In this document: positions 33,452 to 45,370 of the stretch, one piece after another
Layout: each line of letters begins with the position of its first letter
How positions within the stretch are numbered: the first letter of the stretch is position 1
Assembly (NCBI GenBank): GCA_032719365.1
Contig: CM064871.1
Span: 35,995,566 to 36,059,565, forward strand
Direction: 5' to 3'
Source of the DNA: Prinsepia uniflora
Lineage: Eukaryota; Streptophyta; Magnoliopsida; Rosales; Rosaceae
Length of the DNA stretch: 64,000 nucleotides
Position numbers and translations under genes: made by a program
Notes under the pieces: generated by a model
Seen by the model: only the letters and a program-made list of their open reading frames with translations
The model's database searches: none
What the model was told of the DNA's origin: nothing

Positions 33452-34374
33452 ATGCCACCACGACATGAACCCCTTCGCGACCTGCAGATGGTGTCAATAG
33501 TGATGACGAGAGTGCTACGATCGAGCGAGCCTAGCGTCTTAGGGCTGCAGTGTTTAGTGGTGGGGCAGATCCCGAGGATGCCCACCGATGGATTTCTCGG
33601 TTTGAGCGGATTTTTGCTGTGATGCACTGTCCTCTTGAGTAGCGAGTTGTGTTGGCCACCTTTCTGCTAGATGGATCTGCTTATGAGTGGTGGTATACTC
33701 TGGAGTTATCAGGTTGGGATGCCCGTACAGTGACCTGGGAGACCTTTCGTGAACGGTTTCTGGATCAGTACTATCCCCGTTCATTCCGTGATGCTAGGGA
33801 GACAGAGTTTTTGCAACTTCAACAGGGGATCATGTCCGTAACTAAGTATGAGCAGAAATTTCAGATGCTAGCCCGTTTTGGTCCTACCTTTGTATCTACT
33901 GAAGCTGAGAAATGTCGTAGGTTTGAGCTTGGCTTGCGTGGTGAGATACGGGCCATTGTGACGGCCGGAGCTTTTACTACTCTCAGAGAGTTGTCTGATG
34001 CCGCAGTGCTGGTTAAGGCTAGTCTCCCGATGCGTCCACAGTTCTCAGGTGGTGGACAACGTCGAGAGCGTTCATTTCCTGGATCGTTTGGTCAGAGAGC
34101 CCCAAAAAAGGGACGTTATGGTGGAGCTTCGTCCGCAGGCAACGATCATTTTGGTAGGTCTGGTAACTTTTAGAGCCCCGGATTCAGAGTACCCAGAGCA
34201 CAGTCTGCTCCGCAGGTGAGTGCGACCTCAGTTGCTTCCACGGGACGACAGAGTGGTGGTTTTGCTAGAGATGCTTCCAGTGTTATCTGTTTCTTCTGTG
34301 GCGAGCGGGGCCACTATCGGAGAGAGTGTCCATCTTTGCCACAGGGTGGTGGCGTAGATCGGGGTGCAGCTTAG
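33452..34374 (+). pseudogene. gag: gag pseudogene of element A
   Basis: Gag packages the element RNA into virus-like particles in the cytoplasm. The start ATG at 33452 aligns with the gag start of element B. An early frameshift breaks the first ~20 codons. Afterwards the frame matches B through the retrotransposon gag domain (EWWYTLELSGW near 33680, CRRFELGLRGEI near 33910) to a zinc knuckle CFFCGERGHYRREC (about 34289-34330), a CX2CX4HX4C RNA-binding motif. In-frame TAG stops lie at 33532, 33640, 34171 and 34372; those at 33532 and 34171 are CAG in B. The gene is dead but clearly recognisable. It is followed by the protease region in the same strand, as usual for a fused gag-pol. Confidence 0.88.
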
Positions 34375-34479
34375 TAGGGACGGAACACAGCTGCAGTTTC
34401 TGGGATTGAGAGTACTAGAGGAGGAGGTGCTGGAGCGACTAGTGGACTGAGGGGCAGGGGTCGGGGGTGAGCAGCGGGA

Positions 34480-35110
34480 CCACAGGGCCGAGTTTTTGCG
34501 GTTACAGCCCGGGCAACGCCTGGTGTTGTGACAGGTATACTTACGATCTTTGGGCATGATGTTTGTGCTTTAATTGTTCCCGGAGCTACTCATTCGTTTA
34601 TATTGTGGGATTGTGGGTTGTTGGCGGATAGGGAGGTGTCCGCACTGGATTGTGACATGGGTGTGAGTACGCCCACATGAGAGGTATTTGTGGTAAACCA
34701 AGTGTTGCGGGAGTGTCCTGTGATGGTAGGCGATGTTGGATTGGTGGCTGACCTGATACTCCTGGACTTACATGATTTCGATGTCATTTTGGGAATGGAT
34801 TGGTTAACACTTCATCATGCTTCTATCGAGTGTGTCGATAAGAAGGTTACCTTTCGGAGTCCAGGGTTACCTGAAACCACCTTTCAGGGAATACAGCGAG
34901 CAACTCCTGTTGGAGTGATTTCAGCCCTGAAGGCAAGCAAGTTACTGAGGAAAGGGTGCCAGGGATACTTAGCTCACGTGATGGACGCACGTCCTGCACC
35001 GTTAATGGTTGAGGATATACCGATAGTGCGGGAGTTCCCGGATGTCTTTCTGGAGGATCTGCCAGGATTGCCACCTCACCGAGATGTCGAGTTCACCATC
35101 GATCTTGTTC
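34480..35110 (+). pseudogene. Aspartic protease region of element A pol (active site lost)
   Basis: The retropepsin-like protease cleaves the polyprotein. The sequence around the active site is clear (GHDVCALI..PGATHSFI, then GMDWLTLHHASIEC near 34800), but the catalytic aspartate codon at 34576-34578 is GTT (Val), where element B has GAT. Further breaks, including a TGA at about 34678, interrupt the frame. The downstream part (FRSPGLPETTFQG, then REFPDVF) is the usual linker into the reverse transcriptase. Without the aspartate this copy could not process its own polyprotein. Confidence 0.82.
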
Positions 35111-35434
35111 TAAGTATGCAACCTATATCTCAGACTCCGTACCGTATGGCGCCAGCTGAGCTGAAAGAACGAAGGCGCAGTTGCAAGAGTTGGTTGAGAT
35201 GGGGTTTATTAGACCAAGTGTGTCCCCTTGGGGAGCTCCGGTGTTGTTTATGCGGAAAAAGGATGGGAGTTTGAGACTCTACATCGATTACAGGCAGCTG
35301 AACAAAGTAACGGTCAGTAACAAATACCCCTTGCCTCGGATCGATGACTTGTTCGATCAGCTGAGAGGAGCACAGTACTTCTCCAAAATCGATCTTCGTT
35401 CTGGGTATCATCAGTTGCGGGTTAAGAATGAGGA
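35111..35434 (+). pseudogene. Reverse transcriptase of element A, N-terminal part
   Basis: The RNA-dependent DNA polymerase starts after the QTPYRMAPAEL motif. A one-base deletion near 35170 shifts the frame. From 35181 the fingers/palm sequence is intact: FIRPSVSPWG, VRKKDGS-like FMRKKDGS, IDYRQLNK, PLPRIDDLFDQL, FSKIDLRSGYHQL. The last contains the first catalytic aspartate. The frame is broken at 35434 by solo LTR D and resumes at 42531. Confidence 0.9.
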
Positions 35435-38400
35435 TGTCAGGACTCACCCCGGTTTCACCCCGAAACCCGAGGTAATCCTGCTCCCGTCTGACTCCCCGAC
35501 ACAAAAACAGCCAGTACAACTCACGCTAAAGCACTCAAACTCAGTCAGACGCAGGAGAAACTATATAAAATATCCCGAAGTTATAATTTACAGCGCATAG
35601 TACGAAACACAAGGAAATTAAAACCAACAATAAGTACACGCACGCGGAGGAAAACTTAATCATAAATAGATATATATAAAACATTTATAGAAAAACAGTT
35701 ATGCATGTTCGAGTTTAAGGAAAGGGTCCACTCACAGTACCGAGCCCTCAATCACGTCCCGAACGTCCTGCACATTCCTCGGCTTCCTCGGGAAATCCCG
35801 ATCCTGTCAACAACCACCAAATTACGTTACTAACGCGTCCACGAGTATCCACCTAAATTCCCTCCAAAATCCCCGGGTCCGAAACGTAACGGATCGGAAC
35901 CCTAAACTTTCACCCTCGCGGAACTACTTCGATTCGACGTCCGATTAACCCGAAACTAATGCCAATGGACTCGTCACAACCCCTAGACCAAAAACCATGT
36001 TGACCGTTTTCCCCATCGCCGCCGCACGCGCCCCCACGCGCCGTCCAAAGTGGCTGCGCGTGGCCCTCACGCGCCAGCTACAGTGCACCATCAACCTCGA
36101 GCAGACCCAGTTCACAACAGTGTCTGCAACTCGAACCGGCGTCAGCGGTTCACCGCCATGCCTGCACCATTTGTCCTCCCTTTCTTCACCAGTCCCATCG
36201 TCCAGGCCTACCCTATCGATTCCCCAACGCCTCTAACCTCGACACTGTCCTTAGCCCGTCGACTGAAGCTAGAAACTAGACAACCCAAAACCCCTGTTTT
36301 CCTTCCCGGCCACCCACGGCTTCCCCCTTCATGGTGGCTACACCAACCTCTTCCTAGGACCCTTCTAAGCCTAACCCGACTCACCTTGACCGTCGACTCA
36401 ACCCCACACGTCACGACTTCCCGTTTGAACATCACGACAAAACAGAGCACACAGGTACTCTTATCGTGCCAACCTCCACCGTGCACTCCCCGTCACGGTA
36501 ACACACTCAAACGATTCCTAGGACCCCCAAGAGTCTCATCCTAACCTCCAGATCCCTCGACTCTAGCCCTAGGTCCACGACTTAGCTGCTGAATCCAAAC
36601 GACAAAACAGAGCAAAGAAACGGGGGTGAGGATTTACCTCTCCTCCAGTCGCCGTCGTGAGCTCAGCCGTGTACCACGGTGTCCAACAAGTCCTCTGCAC
36701 TCGTCCCAGCATCCTCTTGACTTGAATTGAGTCACCTCACGGCACAACCACCGTCTCTGTCTCACCGTCTCTCTGTTTTACCAGAGAACTCAGCCTCACC
36801 AACCACCGTGTCTCCGTGCACGATCTCGGTCCCAAACTCGATTATCAACCTCCTTTCTTCTTCCTTTCACCCTCACAACTCACCAGACTCACCAACCTAC
36901 ACGATTACCTTCTCAATTCCTCTCAATTTCTCCCTCTGTTTCACTCTGGTTCAAGAACACACACACGGGCACGATTTAAGTCCCAAAATAATTGGACCCG
37001 TGCACAAGTGTGTAGAACCCACTACACACTTGCCACATGTCACCAATCTGCCCATACCTTCACCATCTGGCCCAATCTCAGCCATCCAATTTTCCCTCAA
37101 AAATCCCCAGGTCCAAAACGTAACGGATCGAAACCCTAAACTTTCACCCTCGCGGAACTACTTCGATTCGATGTTCGATTAACCCGAAACTAATGCCAAT
37201 GGACTCGTCACAACCCCTAGACCAAAAACCGTGTTGACCGTTTTCCCCATCGCCGCCACACGCGCCCCCACGCGCCGCCCAAAGTGGCTGCGTGTGGCCC
37301 TCACGCGCCAGCTACAGTGCACCATCAACCTCGAGCAGACCCGGTTCACAACAGTGTCTGCAACTCGAACCGGCGTCAGCGGTCACCGCCATGCCTGCAC
37401 CTTTTGTCCTCCCTTTCTTCACCAGTCTCATCGTCCAGGCCTACCCTATCGATTCCCCAACGCCTCTAACCTCGACACTGTCCTTAGCCCGTCGACTGAA
37501 GCTCGAAACTAGACAACCCAAAACCCCTGTTTTCCTTCCCGGCCACCCACGGCTTCCCCCTTCATGGTGGCTACACCAACCTCTTCCTAGGACCCTTCTA
37601 AGCCTAACCCGACTCACCTTGACCGTCGACTCAACCCCACACGTCACGACTTCCCGTTTGAACATCACGACAAAACAGAGCACACAGGTACTCTTATCGT
37701 GCCAACCTCCACCGTGCACTCCCCGTCACGGTAACACACTCAAACGATTCCTAGGACCCCCAGGAGTCTCATCCTAACCTCCAGATCCCTCGACTCTAGC
37801 CCTAGGTCTACGACTTAGCTGCTGAATCCAAACGACAAAACAGAGCAAAGAAACGGGGGTGAGGATTTACCTCTCCTCCAGTCGCCGTCGTGAGCTCAGC
37901 CGTGTACCACGGTGTCCAACAAGTCCTCTGCACTCGTCCCAGCATCCTCTTGACTTGAATTGAGTCACCTCACGGCACAACCACCGTCTCTGTCTCACCG
38001 TCTCTCTGTTTTACCAGAGAACTCAGCCTCACCAACCACCGTGTCTCCGTGCACGATCTCGGTCCCAAACTCGATTATCAACCTCCTTTCTTCTTCCTTT
38101 CACCCTCACAACTCACCAGACTCACCAACCTACACGATTACCTTCTCAATTCCTCTCAATTTCTCCCTCTGTTTCACTCTGGTTCAAGAACACACACACG
38201 GGCACGATTTAAGTCCCAAAATAATTGGACCCGTGCACAAGTGTGTAGAACCCACTACACACTTGCCACATGTCACCAATCTGCCCATACCTTCACCATC
38301 TGGCCCAATCTCAGCCATCCAATTTTCCCTCAAAAATCCCCGGGTCCAAAACGTAACGGATCGAAACCCTAAACTTTCACCCTCGCGGAACTACTTCGAT

Positions 38401-41400
38401 TCGATGTTCGATTAACCCGAAACTAATGCCAATGGACTCGTCACAACCCCTAGACCAAAAACCATGTTGACCGTTTTCCCCATCGCCGCCACACGCGCCG
38501 CCCAAAGTGGCTGCGCGTGGCCCTCACGCGCCAGCTACAGTGCACCATCAACCTCGAGCAGACCCGGTTCACAACAGTGTCTGCAACTCGAACCGGCGTC
38601 AGCGGTTCACCGCCATGCCTGCACCTTTTGTCCTCCCTTTCTTCACCAGTCTCATCGTCCAGGCCTACCCTATCGATTCCCCAACGCCTCTAACCTCGAC
38701 ACTGTCCTTAGCCCGTCGACTGAAGCTCGAAACTAGACAACCCAAAACCCCTGTTTTCCTTCCCGGCCACCCACGGCTTCCCCCTTCATGGTGGCTACAC
38801 CAACCTCTTCCTAGGACCCTTCTAAGCCTAACCCGACTCACCTTGACCGTCGACTCAACCCCACACGTCACGACTTCCCGTTTGAACATCACGACAAAAC
38901 AGAGCACACAGGTACTCTTATCATGCCAACCGCCACCGTGCACTCCCCGTCACGGCAACACACTCAAACGATTCCTAGGACCCCCAGGAGTCTCATCCTA
39001 ACCTCCAGATCCCTCGACTCTAGCCCTAGGTCTACGACTTAGCTGCTGAATCCAAACGACAAAACAGAGCAAAGAAACGGGGGTGAGGATTTACCTGTCC
39101 TCCAGTCGCCGTCGTGAGCTCAGCCGTGTACCACGGTGTCCAACAAGTCCTCTGCACTCGTCCCAGCCTCCTCTTGACTTGAATTGAGTCACCTCACGGC
39201 ACAACCACCGTCTCTGTCTCACCGCCTCTCTGTTTTACCAGAGAACTCAGCCTCACCAACCACCGTGTCTCCGTGCACGATCTCGGTCCCAAACTCGATT
39301 ATCAACCTCCTTTCTTCTTCCTTTCACCCTCACAACTCACCAGACTCACCAACCTACACGATTACCTTCTCAATTCCTCTCAATTCCTCCCTCTGTTTCA
39401 CTGTGGTTCAAGAACACACACACACGGGCACGATTTAAATCCCAAAATAATTGGACCCGTGCACAAGTGTGTAGAACCCACTACACACTTGCCACATGTC
39501 ACCAATCTGCCCATACCTTCACCATCTGGCCCAATCTCAGCCATCCAATTTTCCCTCAAAAATCCCCGGGTCCGAAACATAACGGATCGGAACCCTAAAC
39601 TTTCACCCTCGCGGAACTACTTCGATTCGATGTCCGATTAACCCAAAACTAATGCCAATGGACTCGTCACAACCCCTAGACCAAAAACCATGTTGACCGT
39701 TTTCCCCATCGCCGCCACACGCGCCCCCACGCGCCGCCCAAAGTGGCTGCGCGTGGCCCTCACGCGCCAGCTACAGTGCACCATCAACCTCGAGCAGACC
39801 CGGTTCACAACAGTGTCTGCAACTCGAACCGGCGTCAGCGGTTCACCGCCATGCCTGCACCTTTTGTCCTCCCTTTCTTCACCAGTCTCATCGTCCAGGC
39901 CTACCCTATCGATTCCCCAACGCCTCTAACCTCGACACTGTCCTTAGCCCGTCGACTGAAGCTAGAAACTAGACAACCCAAAACCCCTGTTTTCCTTCCC
40001 GGCCACCCACGGCTTCCCCCTTCATGGTGGCTACACCAACCTCTTCCTAGGACCCTTCTAAGCCTAACCCGACTCACCTTGACCGTCGACTCAACCCCAC
40101 ACGTCACGACTTCCCGTTTGAACATCACGGCAAAACAGAGCACACAGGTACTCTTATCGGGCCAACCGCCACCGTGCACTCCCCGTCACGGCAACGCACT
40201 AAAACGATTCCTTGGACCCCCAGGAGTCTCATCCTAACCTCCAGATCCCTCGACTCTAGCCCTAGGTCCACGACTTAGCTGCTGAATCCAAACGACAAAA
40301 CAGAGCAAAGAAACGGGGGTGAGGATTTACCTGTCCTCCAGTCGCCGTCGTGAGCTCAGCCGTGTACCACGGTGTCCAACAAGTCCTCTGCACTCATCCC
40401 AGCCTCCTCTTGACTTGAATTGAGTCACCTCACGGCACAACCACCGTCTCTGTCTCACCGTCTCTCTGTTTTACCAGAGAACTCAGCCTCACCAACCACC
40501 GTGTCTCCGTGCACGATCTCGGTCCCAAACTCGATTATCAACCTCCTTTCTTCTTCCTTTCACCCTCACAACTCACCAGACTCACCAACCTACATGATTA
40601 CCTTCTCAATTCCTCTCAATTCCTCCCTCTGTTTCACTCTGGTTCAAGAACACACACACGGGCACGATTTAAGTCCCAAAATAATTGGACCCGTGCACAA
40701 GTGTGTAGAACCCACTACACACTTGCCACATGTCACCAATCTGCCCATACCTTCACCATCTGGCCCAATCTCAGCCATCCAATTTTCCCTCAAAAATCCC
40801 CGGGTCCGAAACGTAACGGATCGGAACCCTAAACTTTCACCCTCGCGGAACTACTTCGATTCGATGTCCGATTAACCCGAAACTAATGCCAATGGACTCG
40901 TCACAACCCCTAGACCAAAAACCATGTTGACCGTTTTCCCCATCGCCGCCACACGCGCCCCCACGCGCCGCCCAAAGTGGCTGCGCGTGGCCCTCACGCG
41001 CCAGCTACAGTGCACCATCAACCTCGAGCAGACCCGGTTCACAATAGTGTCTGCAACTCGAACCGGCGTCAGCGGTTCACCTCCATGCCTGAACCATTTG
41101 TCCTCCCTTTCTTCACCAGTCTCATCGTCCAGGCCTACCCTATCGATTCCCCAACGCCTCTAACCTCGACACTGTCCTTAGCCCGTCGACTGAAGCTCGA
41201 AACCAGACAACCCAAAACCCCTGTTTTCCATCCCGGCCACCCACGGCTTCCCCCTTCATGGTGGCTACACCAACCTCTTCCTAGGACCCTTCTAATCCTA
41301 ACCCGACTCACCTTGACCGTCGACTCAACCCCACACGTCACGACTTCCCGTTTGAACAACACGGCAAAACAGAGCACACAGGTACTCTTATCGTGCCAAC

Positions 41401-42525
41401 CGCCACCGTGCACTCCCCGTCACGGCAACACACTCAAACGATTCCTAGGACCCCCAGGAGTCTCATCCTAACCTCCAGATCCCTCGACTCTAGCCCTAGG
41501 TCCACGACTTAGCTGCTGAATCCAAACGACAAAACAGAGCAAAGAAACGGGGGTGAGGATTTACCTGTCCTCCAGTCGCCGTCGTGAGCTCAGCCGTGTA
41601 CCACAGTGTCCAACAAGTCCTCTGCACTCGTCCCAGCCTCCTCTTGACTTGAATTGAGTCACCTCACGGCACAACCACCGTCTCTCTGTTTTACCAGAGA
41701 ACTCAGCCTCACCAACCACCGTGTCTCCGTGCACGATCTCGGTCCCAAACTCGATTATCAACCTCCTTTCTTCTTCCTTTCACCCTCACAACTCACCAGA
41801 CTCACCAACCTACACGATTACCTTCTCAATTCCTCTCAATTCCTCCCTTTGTTTCACTCTGGTTCAAGAACACACACACACGGGCACGATTTAAGTCCCA
41901 AAATAATTGGACCCGTGCACAAGTGTGTAGAACCCACTACACACTTGCCACATGTCACCAATCTGCCCATACCTTTACCATCTGGCCCAATCTCAGCCAT
42001 CCAATTTGCCCTCTCTGTGCACACATCCCCAGATAACCAAAAGACCAAATTACCCTTCTTTTTAACTCAATTTACGGTTATGCCACTGACTTCCTAGACC
42101 CGTAACTCCCACATCGTAAGTCTGATCAATATGTGCCGCCTGTCATCGAACTCAGGACGACAAGAGCTATCTAACCATCCTAGGTCAACATACCTAAACC
42201 CGATTACACAAAAAGTCAACTCTTCCCCCTAAGTTACCCAAAATTACGATAATGCCCTCAACCTTCCGAACATCACAACTTCCTTCTCGGATGTCGGAAT
42301 CGGGCGTGCCACCTGCCTATGGATTCGTAACGTCCTAACCTACGTCTTGGTCACTGGTCAAAGTCCATTGAACCATCCGAACTAAAAGTCAATGTTTTGC
42401 CTAACTAGGGGCAAAATCGTCAGTCTAAACTTACGGACCTATCGGGACCACCTAACCACCTATTAAGCTCACTAATCCCACCTTAATCACACTACTAATC
42501 CCGTCTCTCGGGACGGGTTGTTACA
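35435..42525 (-). mobile_element. Solo LTR D (-) inside the reverse transcriptase of A
   Basis: The plus strand runs from TGTCAGGACTCACCCC to GGGACGGGTTGTTACA, the same family as solo LTR E. The flanks GAGGA (35430-35434) and AAGGA (42526-42530) are a 5-bp duplication with one mismatch, and the reverse transcriptase frame continues beyond. It is 7,091 bp because one ~1,233-bp segment is repeated five times (35864-42007). Compared with E it also lacks several hundred bases between the arms near 35660, including one arm. The sense 3' hairpin pairs GGTTTC (35451-35456) with GAAACC (35462-35467). Confidence 0.9.
35864..42007. repeat. Five-copy ~1,233-bp tandem array in solo LTR D
   Basis: Equivalent points (the ATGTTGACCGTTTTCCCC block) lie near 35997, 37231, 38464, 39690 and 40924, giving periods of 1,234, 1,233, 1,226 and 1,234 bp. 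Copies look nearly identical, with occasional substitutions, a 10-bp deletion in copy 3 near 38495 and a 12-14-bp deletion in copy 5 near 41683. LTR E has a single copy of the segment. Each unit contains the CACGCGC/GCGCGTG hairpin block. Repeated frames of 60-164 codons on both strands are by-products of the array, and I see no sign that they encode protein. Confidence 0.95.
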
Positions 42526-43500
42526 AAGGATGTACCCAAGACCGCTTTTAGAACCCGTTATGGTCACTATGAGTTCCTAGTAATGCCATTTGGTTTTAGC
42601 AACGTACCCGTAGCATTTATGGATTTGATGAATCGAGTGTTGCAGCCATACTTGGATCACTTCGTCATCATGTTCATTGATGACATTCTGGTCTACTCGA
42701 AAAGTGCGGAAGCGCATGAAGAGCACTTAAGGATGGTGCTAGGTACCCTGAGGGAAAACCAGTTGTATGCGAAGCTCAGCAAGTGTCAGTTTTGGTTGAC
42801 GAGCGTGAGTTTCTTGGGGCATGTGATCTCAACTGACAGAATCAGTGTGGATTCTCAGAAAATTGAAGCAATGGCGAAGTGAGAACAACCGAAGACCGTT
42901 GCTAAAGTTAGAAGTTTCTTGGGTTTGGCTGGCTATTACAGGAGGTTTGTAGAAGGTTTCTCTACCATCGCTGCCCCGTTGACACGGCTGAAGAGGAAGG
43001 GATTCAGATTTGTCTGGGATGATGATTGTGAGCGAAGCTTTCATGAGCTGAAGCAAAGGCTGACAACTGCTCCTATACTGACTCTTCCGGACGACAGTGG
43101 GGAGTTTGAGGTGTATAGTGATGCATCCTTGCAAGGATTGGGATGTGTGCTAATGCAGCACGGGAAGGTGATTACCTATGCTTCCCGCCAGCTGAAACCG
43201 CATGAGCGCAATTATCCTACCCACAACTTAGATCTAGCTGTTGTGGTACATGCGCTAAAAATTTGGAGACATCACTTGTATGGTGCGACTTGCAGGCTGT
43301 TCACGGATCAAAAGAGCCTGAAGTACTTGTTCACCCAGAAGGACTTAAATGTGAGGCAACGACGGTGGCTGAAGTTAATTAAGGATTATGATTGCATGAT
43401 TGAGTACCACCCTGGAAAAGCTAATGTGGTAGCTGATGCTTTGAGCTGTAAGTCAACGCATTATGCAGCGCACCTACGAATGGTCCATTTGCCTCTATTG
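42526..43500 (+). pseudogene. Reverse transcriptase C-terminal part and RNase H of element A
   Basis: This continues the polymerase after D: TAFRTRYGHYEF-type sequence, then MPFGF, FMDLMNRVLQPYLDHF and the catalytic FIDD box (about 42675-42690). A TGG to TGA stop lies at 42880. The thumb/connection (SFLGLAGYYRRFVEGF) leads into RNase H with VYSDASLQGLGCVLMQ (about 43110-43160) and FTDQKSLKYLF, where B and C have the usual FTDHKSLKYLF. RNase H removes the RNA template. This part has one long open frame from 42919 and is the best-preserved section of A. Confidence 0.9.
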
Positions 43501-44865
43501 GTTGAACTCCGCAAGACTAGCATTGATTTGGGACTGGATAGCCAAGGTGTCTTGCTGGCTAGTTTTCAGGTGAGACCACTCTTAATCGATCGGATCGTTG
43601 ATGCTCAATCTCAAGATCATGTCTCGTGCATACTTCAGATTGAAGTGGAAGCCGGAGAACGGCAAGATTTTACAGTCAAAGAGGATGGAGCCTTACTAAA
43701 AGAAGGGCGGTTGTGTGTGCTGGATGATAAGGCATTGAAGAAGGAGATTTTGGATGAGGCTCACAATTCTGCCTACCGGATGCATCCTAAGGGAACACGA
43801 TGTATCGTACACTGCGAGAACATTATTGGTGGCCGGGTATGAAACTGGAGATTGCTGAGTTTGTCAGAAAGTGTCTGATTTTTCAGCAAGTGAAGGCTGA
43901 GAGACAAAGACCTTATGGAGCCTTGCAACCACTACCAATCCCTGAATGGAAATGGGATCACATAACGATGGATTTTGTGTTTGGACTTCCTAGGACACCC
44001 AGAGGCCACGATGGAGTTTGGGTGATTGTGGATAGGCTTACGAAGTCAGCTCATTTCTTGCAGGTGCGAGAAAACTTCAGGTTGACACAGTTGGCTCAGT
44101 TGTTTATCGATGAGATCATCCGTTTGCACGGTACTCCAGAATCAATAGTTTCTGACAGAGACCCGAGGTTTACTTCTCGGTTTTGGTAGAGTCTACAAGA
44201 GGCTTTTGGGACGAAACTACGTTTCAACACTGCATTTCATCCTCAAACCGATGGTCAGTCGGAGCGGACCATCCAGATATTAGAGGACATGATGCGAGCC
44301 TGCGTTTTGCAATTTCCAGGCACTTGGGAATCACATCTAGCCTTGATGGAGTTTTCCTATAACAACAGCTATTAGGCGAGCATTGGGATGGCCCCTTACG
44401 AAGCCTTGTACGGACGGCAGTGCAGAACCCCGTTGTGTTGGACGGACGTGGGTGAAAGGAAGTTGACTAAGTCCGAGTTAGTGGAATTGACAATAGAGAA
44501 GGTTAAACTCATCAGAGATCGGCTCAAGGCAGCCCAAGACAAACAAAAAAGCTATGTGGACCATCGGATTAGAGATCTTGTGTTTGCGGTCGGAGACCGG
44601 GTATTTCTGAAGCTATCTCCTTGGAAAGGTATAGTGAGATTTGGCAGGCGAGGAAAGTTGAGCCCTCATTTTATCGGACCATACGAGATCATTGAGAGGA
44701 TTGGCCAGGTTGCTTACAGATTAGCACTACCCCCAGAACATTCTAAAGTTCACGATGTTTTCCACGTGTCGATGCTACAGAAGTATGTGTATGATGCATC
44801 TCATGTACTGGAAGCGCAACCCATTGAACTCCGAGAAGACTTAAGCTTTGAAAAACAGCCGGTAC
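43501..44865 (+). pseudogene. Integrase of element A
   Basis: Integrase inserts the cDNA into nuclear DNA. The HHCC zinc domain reads AHNSAYRMHP and then KCLIFQQ near 43870-43890, where the second Cys is Phe (element B has CLIC). A small indel near 43797 shifts the frame. The DDE core is visible as TMDF (about 43970), SDRDPRF (about 44150) and QTDGQSER (about 44245). In-frame TAG stops lie at 44187 and 44373, both CAG in element B. The GPY module (FIGPYEIIERIGQVAYRL) is at about 44670-44730. It is followed by the chromodomain. Confidence 0.9.
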
Positions 44866-44905
44866 AAGTTTTGGATCGAAAGGATCAGGTGCTACGTGTA
44901 AGACC

Positions 44906-45235
44906 TGTGTCCTAGAGGGAACGGTGAACAATCCCACATTCCTGCGAGGGGGAATGGTCTGGGAGAGGATGGTGGTGTGCCTTAAAGGTGTAGGCACACA
45001 CCTATCTAGCAATAGGCCTTTTGGGAGCTCAAGTGGCTTTTGGGGGGGGGGGGGGGGGGGGGGGATTGGAACCCCAAAGTTAAGCTGGTTGAGGCTGGTG
45101 CAATTCCATGATGGGTGACCCCCTGGGAGGTTGCACCATGAGCTCCTGAAAACAAAACCGTGAGGGCGAGGCCCAAAGCGGACAATATGGTGGTAGATGA
45201 GTCGGGTCCTGACCGAGGAGGGTAGGGTCCTGACA
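44906..45235 (+). mobile_element. 5S-rRNA-like mobile element (Cassandra-like), 330 bp
   Basis: The segment runs TGTGTCCTAG...GGGTCCTGACA. About 45065-45143 resembles the 3' two-thirds of plant 5S rRNA: AAAGTTAAGC, then GATGGGTGACCCCCTGGGAGG, which match the box A-like and box C internal promoter regions. Cassandra retrotransposons of plants carry 5S-like sequence in their LTRs, and the TG...CA ends fit an LTR. It is flanked by CTACGTGTAAGACC (44892-44905) and CTACGTCAGAAGACC (45236-45250), a 14-15-bp near-duplication, longer than the 5 bp usual for LTR elements and more like a SINE target. A functional 5S gene is unlikely because the 5' part is replaced, partly by a G tract. Confidence 0.75.
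45042..45064 (+). repeat. 23-G homopolymer inside the 5S-like element
   Basis: An uninterrupted run of 23 G directly before the 5S-like part. The exact length is uncertain for technical reasons. Confidence 0.85.
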
Positions 45236-45370
45236 CTACGTCAGAAGACCATTCCGCTAGTAAAGGTTCTCTAGAGAAACCAGAATGTGGAGGAAGCCAC
45301 ATGGGAACCCGAGGCGCAGATGCGAGAGTAGTTTCCTTACTTGTTTCATTAAAATTTCGGGACAAAATTT

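Larger units (their letters stand above)
44866..45300 (+). pseudogene. Chromodomain of element A, split by the 5S-like insertion
   Basis: The domain targets integration to heterochromatin in chromoviruses. It starts VQVLDRKDQVLR near 44866, is interrupted at 44906-45235, and resumes after a duplicated target with KTIPLVKV and EATWEPE near 45250-45300, then the terminal TAG near 45322. The right-hand copy is the one that stays in frame with the downstream codons. Confidence 0.8.

Noticed and set aside
35880..35910. Telomere-like CCCTAAA in the D units
   Set aside because: A single CCCTAAA per unit, with no tandem telomere repeat.
35997..41471. Repeated 60-164-codon frames inside the D array as a gene family
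   Set aside because: They overlap in several frames on both strands, lie in an LTR segment, show no recognisable domain and recur only because the DNA is tandemly repeated.
45065..45143. A functional 5S rRNA gene
   Set aside because: Only the 3' two-thirds resembles 5S. The 5' part is missing and replaced, partly by a G tract, and the unit is flanked by a target duplication.
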